Below are positions 27,222 through 35,112 of a stretch of 64,000 nt of DNA, in pieces (positions within the stretch are counted from its first letter, which is position 1; every line of letters starts with the position of its first letter). The stretch is from the NCBI GenBank assembly GCA_001570385.1, contig BBYL01000019.1, positions 156,232-220,231 of the forward strand, given 5' to 3'. The translations under genes and the position numbers were made by a program. The notes under the pieces were generated by a model that did no database searches, was not told the origin of the DNA, and worked only from the letters and a program-made list of their open reading frames with translations. This stretch comes from Microtetraspora glauca (GTDB lineage Bacteria > Actinomycetota > Actinomycetes > Streptosporangiales > Streptosporangiaceae).

Positions 27222-27656
27222 TCACGTGACGAGCACGGCGGTGAGCATCGAGAGATACGACTCATGGGCGAGGCGCAGGCTGTCAAGGTCGGACGTCTCG
27301 AACCACGCCACAGCGTCGTGCTCGTCCGGCGCGGCGTTGACGGGTGTTCCGGTCCACCTGTCGACCAACCAGATCTGCATGTCGAACGTCGCGGTCCGGA
27401 TCTCATGCATCGGCGGGCCGGACGGCTCCGATGCCGTGATTGCCAACTCCTCCCGAAGCTCGCGGACAAGGCTCTCTTTCGGATCCTCCCCCTCCTCAAC
27501 ATGACCGCCCGGCAGGTCCCACACGTCGGGATACCAACGGCGTCCGGCGCTTCGATGACACAGCAACACCCGATCGCCGTCGCGAAGAACGGCCGTCACA
27601 ATCCGGACCGGACCGGAGCCGTCAGCGGAGATCGTCATCGGCACATTCTGCCCCAT
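27222..27656 (-). CDS. NUDIX hydrolase
   Basis: This 144-residue protein has a textbook Nudix box, beginning GGHVEEGEDPKES and ending VRELREELAI. The box binds Mg and hydrolyses a nucleoside diphosphate linked to another moiety. The preceding RWYPDVWDLPGG matches MutT/ADP-ribose-type members. An ATG six codons downstream (27638) is an alternative start. The gene lies inside two nested inverted repeats. Substrate unknown. Confidence 0.85.
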   Translation of the reverse strand: MGQNVPMTISADGSGPVRIVTAVLRDGDRVLLCHRSAGRRWYPDVWDLPGGHVEEGEDPKESLVRELREELAITASEPSGPPMHEIRTATFDMQIWLVDRWTGTPVNAAPDEHDAVAWFETSDLDSLRLAHESYLSMLTAVLVT

Positions 27657-27862
27657 GCGGATCTGCCGCAGACAAGGCGCGTTCCGCCTCCGACACCCGT
27701 CACCGTGCGTGAGCGGTGCGCTGGCCGACGACAGACATATCCCACCCCCACTGAGGGGTGGCGCCCAAACTCACGAACATCGAGATCGGCGAGATTCCGC
27801 TGGTGCCGAAACTCACGAACAAAGCCAGGTGAGGTTGGAGTGCCTGTTCCTGCAACCCTTGA

Positions 27863-28342
27863 TCACGGCGTCGTTTGCGCCAGTTCCTCAAGCTGCTGGA
27901 CGACCTTGTCGATCGGCGCACAAGCGTCAATCTCGACAGTGGAGGTGGCCCTGAGCAGCGGCTCCACGTTGGCCAGGTCACGCAGGATGGCCTCACGTTC
28001 CTCAGGGCGCTTGCCGAAGGGGTTGTTGGTTCGCGTCGCGATGCGGGCAAGCATGATCTCAGCGGGAGCGCTGAGCAGGACGACGTGGTCGAATTGCGGG
28101 TAGAACCGACCCTGATTTGACTTGCAGCCGGCCACGAAGAGGGCGCCCTCACCATGGTTGGCGAGCAGGTCGCTGATAGCCGGCTCCTGCCACACCCAAT
28201 CAGTGGATCCGTCCGACAGGGTCACCCAGTGGCTCCACTCGTCGGTGTCAGTATCGACGGCGCGATGACCCCGGGCCGCCAGCATCTCTAACGCCGTGGA
28301 CTTGCCGGTGCCAGACATCCCCGTGACCAAGATCTTCGCCAT
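27863..28342 (-). CDS. P-loop NTPase / small-molecule kinase-like protein
   Basis: This 159-residue protein begins with a Walker A loop (GMSGTGKST) directly after MAKILVT, as in adenylate, shikimate and gluconate kinase-like enzymes. DTDTDEW follows in the substrate region, with a basic lid-like segment RIATRTNNPFGKRPEER. It is a compact kinase-like AAA_18-type NTPase of unknown substrate. It shares with the NUDIX gene the segment bounded by the 26487/28503 inverted repeat. Confidence 0.8.
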   Translation of the reverse strand: MAKILVTGMSGTGKSTALEMLAARGHRAVDTDTDEWSHWVTLSDGSTDWVWQEPAISDLLANHGEGALFVAGCKSNQGRFYPQFDHVVLLSAPAEIMLARIATRTNNPFGKRPEEREAILRDLANVEPLLRATSTVEIDACAPIDKVVQQLEELAQTTP

Positions 28343-28502
28343 CAGCCGAGACTACCGAACCGCCCCGATCTCGGCCGGCTTCATGTCACCCTCGTTGGCG
28401 ATCTGCCGGCTTCCGGCTGTGGGCTTCCGTAGCCCCTGCAACTCGGGGACTACGGAAACCCAGTCGGCTCGCTATGCTGGCCGTCGCCAGTAATGGATCA
28501 AC

Positions 28503-28551
28503 GTGTTGCGACGACCCCTCGAATGCACCCGTCGGGGGCGGGGGCCGTTCT
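28503..28551. repeat. Right half of the inverted repeat paired with 26487-26533
   Basis: GTGTTGCGACGACC (28503-28516) and GGGCGGGGGCCGTTCT (28536-28551) are exact reverse complements of the left-arm blocks. The gap between blocks is 19 bases here and 17 on the left. Confidence 0.7.
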
Positions 28552-28568
28552 CGTCCGCGCTGATGCGA

Positions 28569-28889
28569 TCAGCAGCGGTCGGCGCCGTCGAAGTTCCTGG
28601 GGCCCCGCGGCACTTTGCTCTTGATGGTGTCGCCGGGCCGCGCGGTCTGGCAGCTCCCGTCCACGCCGTTCGCCCAGACGATCTTCAGGTTAAGTGAGTA
28701 GCCGCAGTCGTTTCGGGCGTAGCCGGTCTTGGTGATGGTCCCGGTGTTCTGCCAGACGGCGACGCAGGACGGGGCGTTGCCCGCCGGGATCGCCGAAGTG
28801 GACGCCGCGGCGATGCCGTGGAGGGCGAAGACACTGATGCCGACGCCGAGAGTGGTCGTGGTGAGCGCGGTCCTGAGACGTGTACGCAC
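28569..28889 (-). CDS. Secreted small protein of the tendamistat (alpha-amylase inhibitor) fold
   Basis: This 106-residue precursor has a signal peptide (about 30 residues, cleavage near AAA-STSA). The mature part has four cysteines with spacings of 19, 17 and 25 residues. Order and context (CVAVWQ, LKIVW, GSCQTARPGDTI, DRC) parallel tendamistat from Streptomyces. The WRY triad that plugs the amylase active site is absent; that loop reads NTGTITKTG, so amylase inhibition is doubtful. The GTG start at 28889 follows AAAGGGA. Fold assignment is by eye. Confidence 0.6.
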   Translation of the reverse strand: MRTRLRTALTTTTLGVGISVFALHGIAAASTSAIPAGNAPSCVAVWQNTGTITKTGYARNDCGYSLNLKIVWANGVDGSCQTARPGDTIKSKVPRGPRNFDGADRC

Positions 28890-29163
28890 GGCCGGTGGTC
28901 CCTTTCTCTGCCGGGGGAATGATGAGCGCGGTCCTCCCGTCCTTGCAGGGCTGTCGCGCATGGTGCGGCAAGGCGGGAGCAAGGTCACGATCTCAACGGT
29001 GCCGGGGGTTCGGCTACGGCCGCGACCGACAAGGCGTTTCCGGCGGCTTGATGGCGTGGCGACCGTAACGATGTGCGGGTGTCGCTGGAAATGGGGAGGC
29101 ACCGCGCATAGGGGGTGAACTGCGGAGATGCCCGGGATGCGGCGGCCGCGGAGTGACGCTGAG

Positions 29164-29235
29164 CGCCCCCGTGACGGCGCTCAGCGCAGTCGCAGCGCGC
29201 CCCTGTGACGGCGCTCAGCGCAGTCGCAGCGCGGC
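29164..29235. repeat. 36-bp tandem duplication of the selD 3' end
   Basis: A block with core GTGACGGCGCTCAGCGCAGT and GTCGCAGCGCG occurs at 29164-29199 and again at 29200-29235. The second copy carries the true selD stop codon and last codons; the first is a downstream noncoding duplicate. Confidence 0.85.
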
Positions 29236-30333
29236 GCCGTCGCATGCGACGAGCTCACCGATGACGGGGGCGCCCGGAATCTCGCCCACCACGAGCAGGC
29301 CCCCTGACGTCTGCGCGTCGGCCAGCAGCAAAAGTTCGGCGGCGCCGCAGTGACCCGGATCGAGATGGGGTTCCACCCAGGCCAGGTTGCGCCGGGTGCC
29401 ACCGCTCACATAGCCGTCCCGCACCGCCTCCCTCGCCCCCTCCAGGTACGGCACGGCCGCCGTGTCCACCACCGCCGTGACGCCGCTCGCCCTGGCCAGC
29501 TTGTACAGGTGGCCCAGGAGCCCGAAGCCGGTCACGTCCGTTGCACACCCGGCTCCCACGGCGAGCGCCGCCCGCGCCGCGTCCCGGTTCAGCGTGGTCA
29601 TCGCGGCGACGGCCTGCGGGAAGACCTCGCCCGTCGACTTGTGCCGGGTGTTCAGCACGCCGACCCCGAGCGGTTTGGTGAGCGAGATCGGGAGGCCGGC
29701 CCGGCCCCCGTCGATGCGCAGCAGCCGGGCCGGATCGGCCAGGCCGGTGACGGCCATGCCGTACTTCGGTTCCGGGTCGTCGACGCTGTGGCCGCCCGCC
29801 ACGTGGCAGCCCGCCGCCCGCGCGACGTCGAGGCCGCCGCGCAGCACCTCGCTGACGAGCTCCATCGGCAGCGTGTCGCGGGGCCAGCCCAGCAGGTTGA
29901 CCGCCACCAGCGGCTCCCCGCCCACCGCGTACACGTCGGACAGGGCGTTGGTGGCGGCGATCCGTCCCCAGTCGTAGGGATCGTCAACGACGGGAGTGAA
30001 GAAATCGGCCGTCGCGACGACCGCCCGGCCGCTCTCGATCCGGATGACGGCGGCGTCGTCCCCGTCGTCCAGCCCGACGAGCAGCTCACCGGCGGGAGAG
30101 AAGGCGTCGTCAGGGCGGCCGATGAGGCCCGAGACGATGGCCTCCAGCTCGCCGGGAGGGATCTTGCAGGCGCAGCCGCCTCCGTGGGCGTACTGCGTGA
30201 GCCTTATCGTCCCGTTCGCCGTGCCGTCTCCCACGTGGGGTTCCCCGCCCCGGGGGGTGGTGATCGCCACCGGGCCGTTCCCCGCGCCGGATCCCGGCAG
30301 GGAAGATCCGGGCTCCGTCGTCGTTCCGGTCAT
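29215..30333 (-). CDS. selD: Selenide, water dikinase (selenophosphate synthetase)
   Basis: This 372-residue enzyme makes selenophosphate from selenide and ATP for Sec-tRNA synthesis. The catalytic segment HGGGCACKIPP (about residues 50-60) holds Cys in the position that is Sec or Cys in the family. DDAAVIRI and DFFTPVVDDPYDWGRIAATNALSDVYA contain the ATP and Mg ligands, and GGHSVDD follows. The N-terminal 45 residues are a variable Gly/Thr-rich leader. It is divergent from tRNA-Sec, 91 bases away, and 3 kb from the Sec-containing formate dehydrogenase. Confidence 0.93.
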   Translation of the reverse strand: MTGTTTEPGSSLPGSGAGNGPVAITTPRGGEPHVGDGTANGTIRLTQYAHGGGCACKIPPGELEAIVSGLIGRPDDAFSPAGELLVGLDDGDDAAVIRIESGRAVVATADFFTPVVDDPYDWGRIAATNALSDVYAVGGEPLVAVNLLGWPRDTLPMELVSEVLRGGLDVARAAGCHVAGGHSVDDPEPKYGMAVTGLADPARLLRIDGGRAGLPISLTKPLGVGVLNTRHKSTGEVFPQAVAAMTTLNRDAARAALAVGAGCATDVTGFGLLGHLYKLARASGVTAVVDTAAVPYLEGAREAVRDGYVSGGTRRNLAWVEPHLDPGHCGAAELLLLADAQTSGGLLVVGEIPGAPVIGELVACDGAALRLR

Positions 30334-30424
30334 GCCGCCTCACTTGATCGATCTGGACAGAAGTGGGGAGTTCATGGGCGCCGTTCGTGATGGCCCTTAC
30401 CCGCCTGCCGATACGTTCTCCCCT

Positions 30425-30517
30425 GGAGGCGTCTGGGCGCCTGGTGGCCCCCGCGGTCTTCAAAATCGTTGAGGTCGAGGATCTCGGCCTGGCGGGTTCG
30501 ATTCCCGTCCGCCTCCG
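30425..30517 (+). tRNA. selC: tRNA-Sec (anticodon TCA)
   Basis: The acceptor strands are GGAGGCG (30425-30431) and CGCCTCC (30510-30516) with discriminator G. The anticodon loop CTTCAAA contains TCA, closed by a 5-bp stem with two G-U pairs. A long variable arm has an 8-bp stem (AGGTCGAG with CTCGGCCT). The T arm is GCGGGTTCGATTCCCGT. The 93-base length and long extra arm are diagnostic of selenocysteine tRNA. CCA is not encoded directly after the discriminator. Confidence 0.93.
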
Positions 30518-30803
30518 CTACCAGGGAGAACGTGCGGGGACTCGTGAGAGGCGATCACGGGTTCCCCGCTGAAATGATCTCTCCAGGGGGCCGATGCGAA
30601 CAAAATGGGAACATCGCGTCACGATCTTGTCCGTGCTGCGTCATTCCGGTTCGGGAGGAGCGCAACGACACGCTCCGCTGCATCATCCAGAACCGCCTGG
30701 GCCGGTCTACGAAAGCGGCGCATGTGATCCTCCGTCGCAGTGCAGACCAGGAGGGGTATTCGAACAATATCGAACACTCCTGGGAGGTGCCACCACTGGC
30801 AGG

Positions 30804-30968
30804 ATGATCGACATGCCGCACGTACAGCCCGGCGCGGCCTTGGGCATCAGCGCCACGACCGTCAAGGAGCACGTCGCCTCCATCTTGGCTAAGCTCCAGG
30901 TCCGCGACAGGCTGCATGCCACCATTTACGCCTACGAGAGCGGCTTCATCTGGTCGCGTGAGCCCTAA
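30804..30968 (+). pseudogene. LuxR-type response regulator, C-terminal helix-turn-helix relic
   Basis: ALGISATTVKEHVASILAKL followed by QVRDRLHATIYAYESGFI is the last two thirds of a NarL/LuxR DNA-binding domain. Receiver domain, linker and first helix are absent upstream, so this is a fragment. It ends four bases into the hydrolase gene of the opposite strand. Confidence 0.75.
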
Positions 30969-32149
30969 CGGGCGATCACCTGCACCTCGGGAAACCGTGA
31001 GGAATGCCTGTCGAGCAGGTCGCCTTTGCGCCGTAGATGCAGATCGAAGAAGGCCATGGAGTAGGCGCGGGTGACGGCCACGGAACGCGCCGCCGACAGT
31101 GTGCCGTTTACCGCTTGCAGCTGCTCCTTTGACAGGCCGATCACCGTCGCCGCCTGCTCGTACAGCAGCGGCAGGTCGGTATAGGAATTGTGCTTGACGC
31201 CCTTGGTCTTCACGTGCAGCCGCCAGCCCTTCAGCCGGGACCAGAAGGCCTTCTGCCCGCGGATGGGCTTGTCGAAGATCTCGGCCTCCATGAGCATGTA
31301 CGGCTTGGCCAATCCTTTGGCGGCAACCTTGCCGAGGGCGGGTCCGTCCAGGTTCAAAACCGCCTTGACCCGCCGATCCTCCAGCATCGTCGCGGCGGCC
31401 GTCGCTCCTCCCGCGGAATGGCCGAACATGCCGACCCTGCTCAGGTCGAACGCGCCACGCAGCCCCTCCGGCAGCTTCCGGCCTTCAACATCGGGGTTCT
31501 GCCCCTTGTTCAGCTCCTTGAGCCGGTCCAGCACGAATCGCGTGTCGGCCACCCGCACCTTGATCTCTTTGGCCTTCTCGTCCAGCCGGCTCACCGGGAC
31601 TGGTTTCAGGACACGGCCGGTGACCGTGCCGTTGGGGAACTCCACCTCGCCGGCATCGCCCGGATGATCGATCGTGACCACCATGTAGCCCCAGCTGGCC
31701 AGTTCTTCGACCGTGGCGGTGTTCATGGAACGGTCGGCGCCGTTGCCGGGTGAGAACAGTACGACGGGCAGCCCTCGGCCCGCCACAGGGGCCCCTTCAC
31801 GGCCATGGGTCAAAGGCAGGCTGACAGCCGCAGGCGAGAGGCTGCTGTTGCGATAGAAGGCCTCGGCGGCGCGGGGCGGCAGCCAAGGCGCAGCGGGGTG
31901 GCCGTCCGGACGACGGGTGGGGTACCACAGGCTGATCATCAGCTCACGCCGGTCGTGTGCCTTGATCCACGGGTCGGCCCTGGAGCTGTCACGCAGGTGC
32001 AGCGCGACAGTGCCGATCTCGCGTGGACCTGTCGGCTGGGGCAGGGCCACAGTGACGGGCTTTGACATGGCCTGTACGGCGGGCCCGGTGAGCAGAAGGC
32101 CGACCGCCACCGCAGAGGCCACGCCCCGTCTGAGCAATGCGCAATTCAT
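30965..32149 (-). CDS. Secreted alpha/beta hydrolase (platelet-activating-factor acetylhydrolase-like)
   Basis: This 394-residue protein has a signal peptide (LRRGVASAVAVGLLLTG up to VQA), the oxyanion segment VVLFSPGNGADRS, the nucleophile elbow GHSAGG, and a later Asp (LNLDGPALG) and His (KGVKHNSYTDLP) that complete a Ser-Asp-His triad. The pattern matches PAF-acetylhydrolase/dienelactone-hydrolase-like esterases. The start at 32149 is preferred because it directly precedes the signal peptide. The substrate is unknown. Confidence 0.82.
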   Translation of the reverse strand: MNCALLRRGVASAVAVGLLLTGPAVQAMSKPVTVALPQPTGPREIGTVALHLRDSSRADPWIKAHDRRELMISLWYPTRRPDGHPAAPWLPPRAAEAFYRNSSLSPAAVSLPLTHGREGAPVAGRGLPVVLFSPGNGADRSMNTATVEELASWGYMVVTIDHPGDAGEVEFPNGTVTGRVLKPVPVSRLDEKAKEIKVRVADTRFVLDRLKELNKGQNPDVEGRKLPEGLRGAFDLSRVGMFGHSAGGATAAATMLEDRRVKAVLNLDGPALGKVAAKGLAKPYMLMEAEIFDKPIRGQKAFWSRLKGWRLHVKTKGVKHNSYTDLPLLYEQAATVIGLSKEQLQAVNGTLSAARSVAVTRAYSMAFFDLHLRRKGDLLDRHSSRFPEVQVIAR

Positions 32150-32639
32150 AACGGCCACGCTAGGGAGGCTCGCTGTCCAGAAGCTCCCCACCAGAGATGA
32201 TTTTGGCACTCATACGAATGAAGGAAGCACCCGGCCACCCGGAGGGGAGGTCAAGGCCCGCTTGGGCTTGACACTGAGGACACTCCCCGCTACCTCGATG
32301 TGCAGCGTGCGACCTGCTACGGGCGTCTTGGACTGCACAAGGAGGCAGCCGTGCTTTGGGCTACGACCTTGACGGAGCAGCCGTCGACTTCAGCGGCACC
32401 GAAGAAATGCCGCTCCAGCTGCGGGAGTGTGAGCAGAGCCACGTACGAAAGCCCTTCAACCGATGTGTCTTGATGTGCCCTGGCCCACGCCATGAACCTG
32501 GCGGGCACCGTTCGGCATCTCGGACGACGGATAACCGACCGGCCCTTCCGGCCGCCCTGGGTCAATCCGGCTTGAGCGTCTCCGAACACGGGAAAAGGCT
32601 CTGCGGGCCGTCGTCCGCATCGCCCCTATGGCACACCAG
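32150..32639. other. Intergenic stretch without recognisable gene
   Basis: About 490 bases upstream of the hydrolase and left of the IS3 remnant. Reading frames here lack family motifs. It contains the hydrolase promoter side and probably decayed mobile DNA; no repeat or terminator was recognised. Confidence 0.4.
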
Positions 32640-33554
32640 GGCCTCCACGAAAACCGGATCGGTTCATCGAGCCGATCTGCGACGTACTCCAGGTGGCGAC
32701 CTCTACCTACCACGCGGCCAAGACACGCCGGCCCTCGGCGCGGACGGTCCGCGACGAACAGCTCAAAGCTGAGATCATCCGCGTCTGGAACGACAACTTC
32801 GAGGTGTACGGCGTGCGCAAGATGTGGAAGGAACTCACCCGCCAGGGCATCGACGCAGCCCGCTGCACGATCGCCCGGCTGTTGAGCCGACTCGGACTGA
32901 CCGGCGCGGTCCGCGGTGACCACAAGAAGCGGACCACGATCGTCGAACCGCAAGCCCTGCGGCCTGCCGACCTGGTCGAGCGTGACTTCACCGCCACGGC
33001 GCCCAACCAGCTGTGGGTCGCCGATCTCACCTACATCCCCACCTGGTCGGGGTTCGTCTACGCCGCCTTCGTCATCGACGTGTACTCGCGGGTGATCGTC
33101 GGCTGGCGGCTGGCCGATCATCTGCGCACCGACCTGCCGCTGGACGCGCTGGAGATGGCCATCTGGCGGCGCGGCGGCAACGTCGACGGGCTGGTGCATC
33201 ACTCCGACCGGGGATCTCAATATCTGGCGATTCGCTACACCGAGCGCCTGACCGAGACCGGCGCCGTCTCCTCGGTCGGCTCACGCGGAGACAGTTACGA
33301 CAACGCCCTGGCCGAGAGCACCATCGGCCTGTACAAGACCGAACTGATCCACCGGCGAGGGCTATGGAAGGGCCTGGATGATGTGGAGATCGCCACCATG
33401 GAATGGGTGGACTGGTACAACAACCGGCGGCTGCACAGCGCTTGCCAGGATCTCCCGCCTACCGAATTCGAGACGCTCTACCGCGCACGGATCAACCCGG
33501 TTATCCTCGCCGGAGCCGACTAACCCCGGCCTCCACGAAACCCGGCGCAGTTCA
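32640..33554 (+). mobile_element. IS3-family element, truncated (orfB only)
   Basis: The segment contains the IS3 orfB and is flanked by two directly repeated 27-base end sequences starting GGCCTCCACGAAA (32640-32666 and 33528-33554, 23 of 27 identical). Intact IS3 elements have inverted ends and an orfA; neither is seen. The left end therefore looks like the right end of another copy joined to a 5'-truncated orfB. Confidence 0.65.
32693..33523 (+). CDS. IS3-family transposase OrfB
   Basis: This 276-residue segment has the HTH_21-like YGVRKMWKELTRQG, then the rve integrase core with WVADLTYIPTWSGF (first Asp), HHSDRGSQY (second Asp) and DNALAESTIGLYKTELI (catalytic Glu). The open frame continues upstream through FIEPICDVLQ, so the GTG at 32693 is only the first usable start. 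OrfB is normally made by frameshift from orfA, which is missing here. The catalytic core looks complete, but mobility is doubtful. Confidence 0.85.
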   Translation: MATSTYHAAKTRRPSARTVRDEQLKAEIIRVWNDNFEVYGVRKMWKELTRQGIDAARCTIARLLSRLGLTGAVRGDHKKRTTIVEPQALRPADLVERDFTATAPNQLWVADLTYIPTWSGFVYAAFVIDVYSRVIVGWRLADHLRTDLPLDALEMAIWRRGGNVDGLVHHSDRGSQYLAIRYTERLTETGAVSSVGSRGDSYDNALAESTIGLYKTELIHRRGLWKGLDDVEIATMEWVDWYNNRRLHSACQDLPPTEFETLYRARINPVILAGAD

Positions 33555-33879
33555 CTCCCTGCCAGGCTCCGTGCATGACCTGACCGCAGCCCGGATCTGG
33601 GGCATCATCCGCCGCTTGAAAGCCGCCGGCCTGGTCACTCTCGCCGATAAGGGCTACGTCGGAGCCGGTGAGCCGGTCCGCGTGCCGTACAAGGGCCGAG
33701 GCAAGCCGGTCGGGCAGAAGATCGCGAACTCCGCTCACGCCAAGCTCCGCGGCCCCGGCGAGCGGGCCAATGCACAGCTGAAGAACTGGCGCATCCTCCA
33801 GAAACTACGCTGCTGTCCCAAACGAGCAGGTCAGCTCGTCAAAGCCATTCACGTCCTTCAGACTCGAGAAGCAGGATGA
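33555..33879 (+). pseudogene. IS5-family DDE transposase C-terminal relic
   Basis: The frame reads LPGSVHDLTAARIWGIIRRL, LADKGYVGAGEPVRVPYKG, ANSAHAKLRGPGERANAQLK and ends KAIHVLQTREAG. This is the C-terminal half of a DDE transposase of the IS5/HARBI-like group, including the last catalytic Glu region. The N-terminal half is absent, cut off at the IS3 end. Confidence 0.75.
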
Positions 33880-33934
33880 AAAAGGCTCAGTTGTCCTACG
33901 CGGACGCCCTCTACGAGTGATCCCCCTCCCTGAC

Positions 33935-33974
33935 GGTCCCAGCCGTATCCCGGCTGGGACCCTTCTTTCTTCTT
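33935..33974 (+). terminator. Rho-independent terminator
   Basis: GGTCCCAGCCG and CGGCTGGGACC form an 11-bp perfect stem around TATCC, followed by CTTCTTTCTTCTT on the plus strand. It ends transcription from the left and borders the 3' end of the minus-strand gene at 33973. Confidence 0.75.
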
Positions 33975-34224
33975 AATCGCCGCCGTCTCCCCCGTCTCCC
34001 CCGTCTCCCCCGAATCCGCCGTCTCCGCCTCTCCCGCCTCCGTCGTATCCGGCGCCTCCGTCGCCGCCGCCACGCCCGGTCGGTGGGTCGTCAGACGTGA
34101 CCACGGCGAGTAGGAAGACCAGGAAGCCGAAGAGCATGAGGGCCCAGAGTCCGTCCGCGTCCGGGTTGACCACCACAAAAAGGATGAGACCGCCCATCAG
34201 CATCAGGATTACGCGCACGCTCAC
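33973..34224 (-). CDS. Small membrane protein with Gly/Asp-rich tail
   Basis: This 83-residue protein begins with a GTG six bases after an AAGGGAGG ribosome site. Two hydrophobic helices (VILMLMGGLILFVVV and ALMLFGFLVFLLAVV) are followed by a 35-residue Gly/Asp repeat tail (GGDGG units). It resembles the small hydrophobic proteins found in actinophage and prophage regions, but no function is known. It lies just before a decayed phage tail gene on the opposite strand. Confidence 0.65.
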   Translation of the reverse strand: MSVRVILMLMGGLILFVVVNPDADGLWALMLFGFLVFLLAVVTSDDPPTGRGGGDGGAGYDGGGRGGDGGFGGDGGDGGDGGD

Positions 34225-34359
34225 GACGACCTCCCTTAGTTTCCGGGGACCTCACTCTTTCTCGCTGAAAGTAATGAAGTCAATACACCCCATTTTCCGC
34301 CAGGCGTCGCGGGGCCTATCCGTTCAACGGCTCTTTCTCTTTAATCAGGAGGTCTGCCC

Positions 34360-34910
34360 GTGTTGTTCAAGCCCACCGTCGTGCAGTTGCGGGGGAGTGG
34401 ACGGGTCTCTGTTCACCCTCACCGACGAGGCGTACAGCGGGCCCGCCATCCTGCTTCGCCGTGGCGCCAAGAGGCTCGACGCCCCCACCTTCGATGTGAA
34501 GGCGGACGAGTATCCGGCGATCGACGGTGGCTTCTTCCGCTTCGCCCGAGTCGGCATCCGCGAGATCTTCCTCCCGCTGACAATCACCGGCTCCACCAGG
34601 GCCCGGATGATGGCGCTGAAGAGGCGCTTCATCAGCAGCCTCGACCCGAAGAGGGGCATGGTCACCCTCCAGAGCATGGAGTACACCAACGTCGGCAACC
34701 TGATGGTCGCCGAAACCCCTCGGGTACCCACCTGCTACTACGTCACAGGGATGGAGGGCGGGGAGGGTTCCGATGGCGGAATCCACTGGGCCAAGTACGG
34801 CCTGGTGCTGCGCGCACCGCACCCCTACTTCCAGCACCCATCCCGCACCTACGAGAGCTTCATGACCTACGGGACCATGAAGCCCTTCATCGACCGCGTC
34901 GGGTCATCCA
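34360..34910 (+). pseudogene. Phage distal tail (Dit-like) protein, frameshifted and truncated
   Basis: A strong AGGAGG precedes the GTG at 34360 (MLFKPTVVQLRG). After about 12 codons the coherent protein continues in another frame (GSLFTLTDEAYSGPAILLRR, ARVGIREIFLPLTITG, FISSLDPKRGM, HPYFQHPSRTYE), a pattern seen in tail-tube-associated phage proteins. The frame breaks again near 34908. One frameshift and one deletion make it a pseudogene. Confidence 0.65.
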
Positions 34911-34919
34911 CTGGCCCGT

Positions 34920-35045
34920 GTGTACGTGGCCGAGCTGGAGGAGCAGTGGCGCCGAGCCGCCGAGGCGGACGCGACAATCCTCCGTGCGATGACCGGCATG
35001 ATCGGGCAGGCGTTGCCGCACATGCGGCCCGACAAGCTGTCCTGA
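34920..35045 (+). pseudogene. Short helical phage-protein fragment
   Basis: A 41-codon frame (VYVAELEEQWRRAAEADATI ending MRPDKLS) starts right at the break of the tail gene and ends in TGA. It looks like the C-terminal end of a small helical protein from a phage morphogenesis module, joined by deletion. Not recognised further. Confidence 0.35.
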
Positions 35046-35112
35046 CACGAGCTCGTCCGCCTGGCCGACACGACGATGCGGCTGAAACGGCAGCTGTACG
35101 GCGACGCGTGGG

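Noticed and set aside
32356..32772. 138-codon frame upstream of the IS3 transposase
   Set aside because: No recognisable domain and it overlaps the transposase in another frame; more likely decayed DNA.
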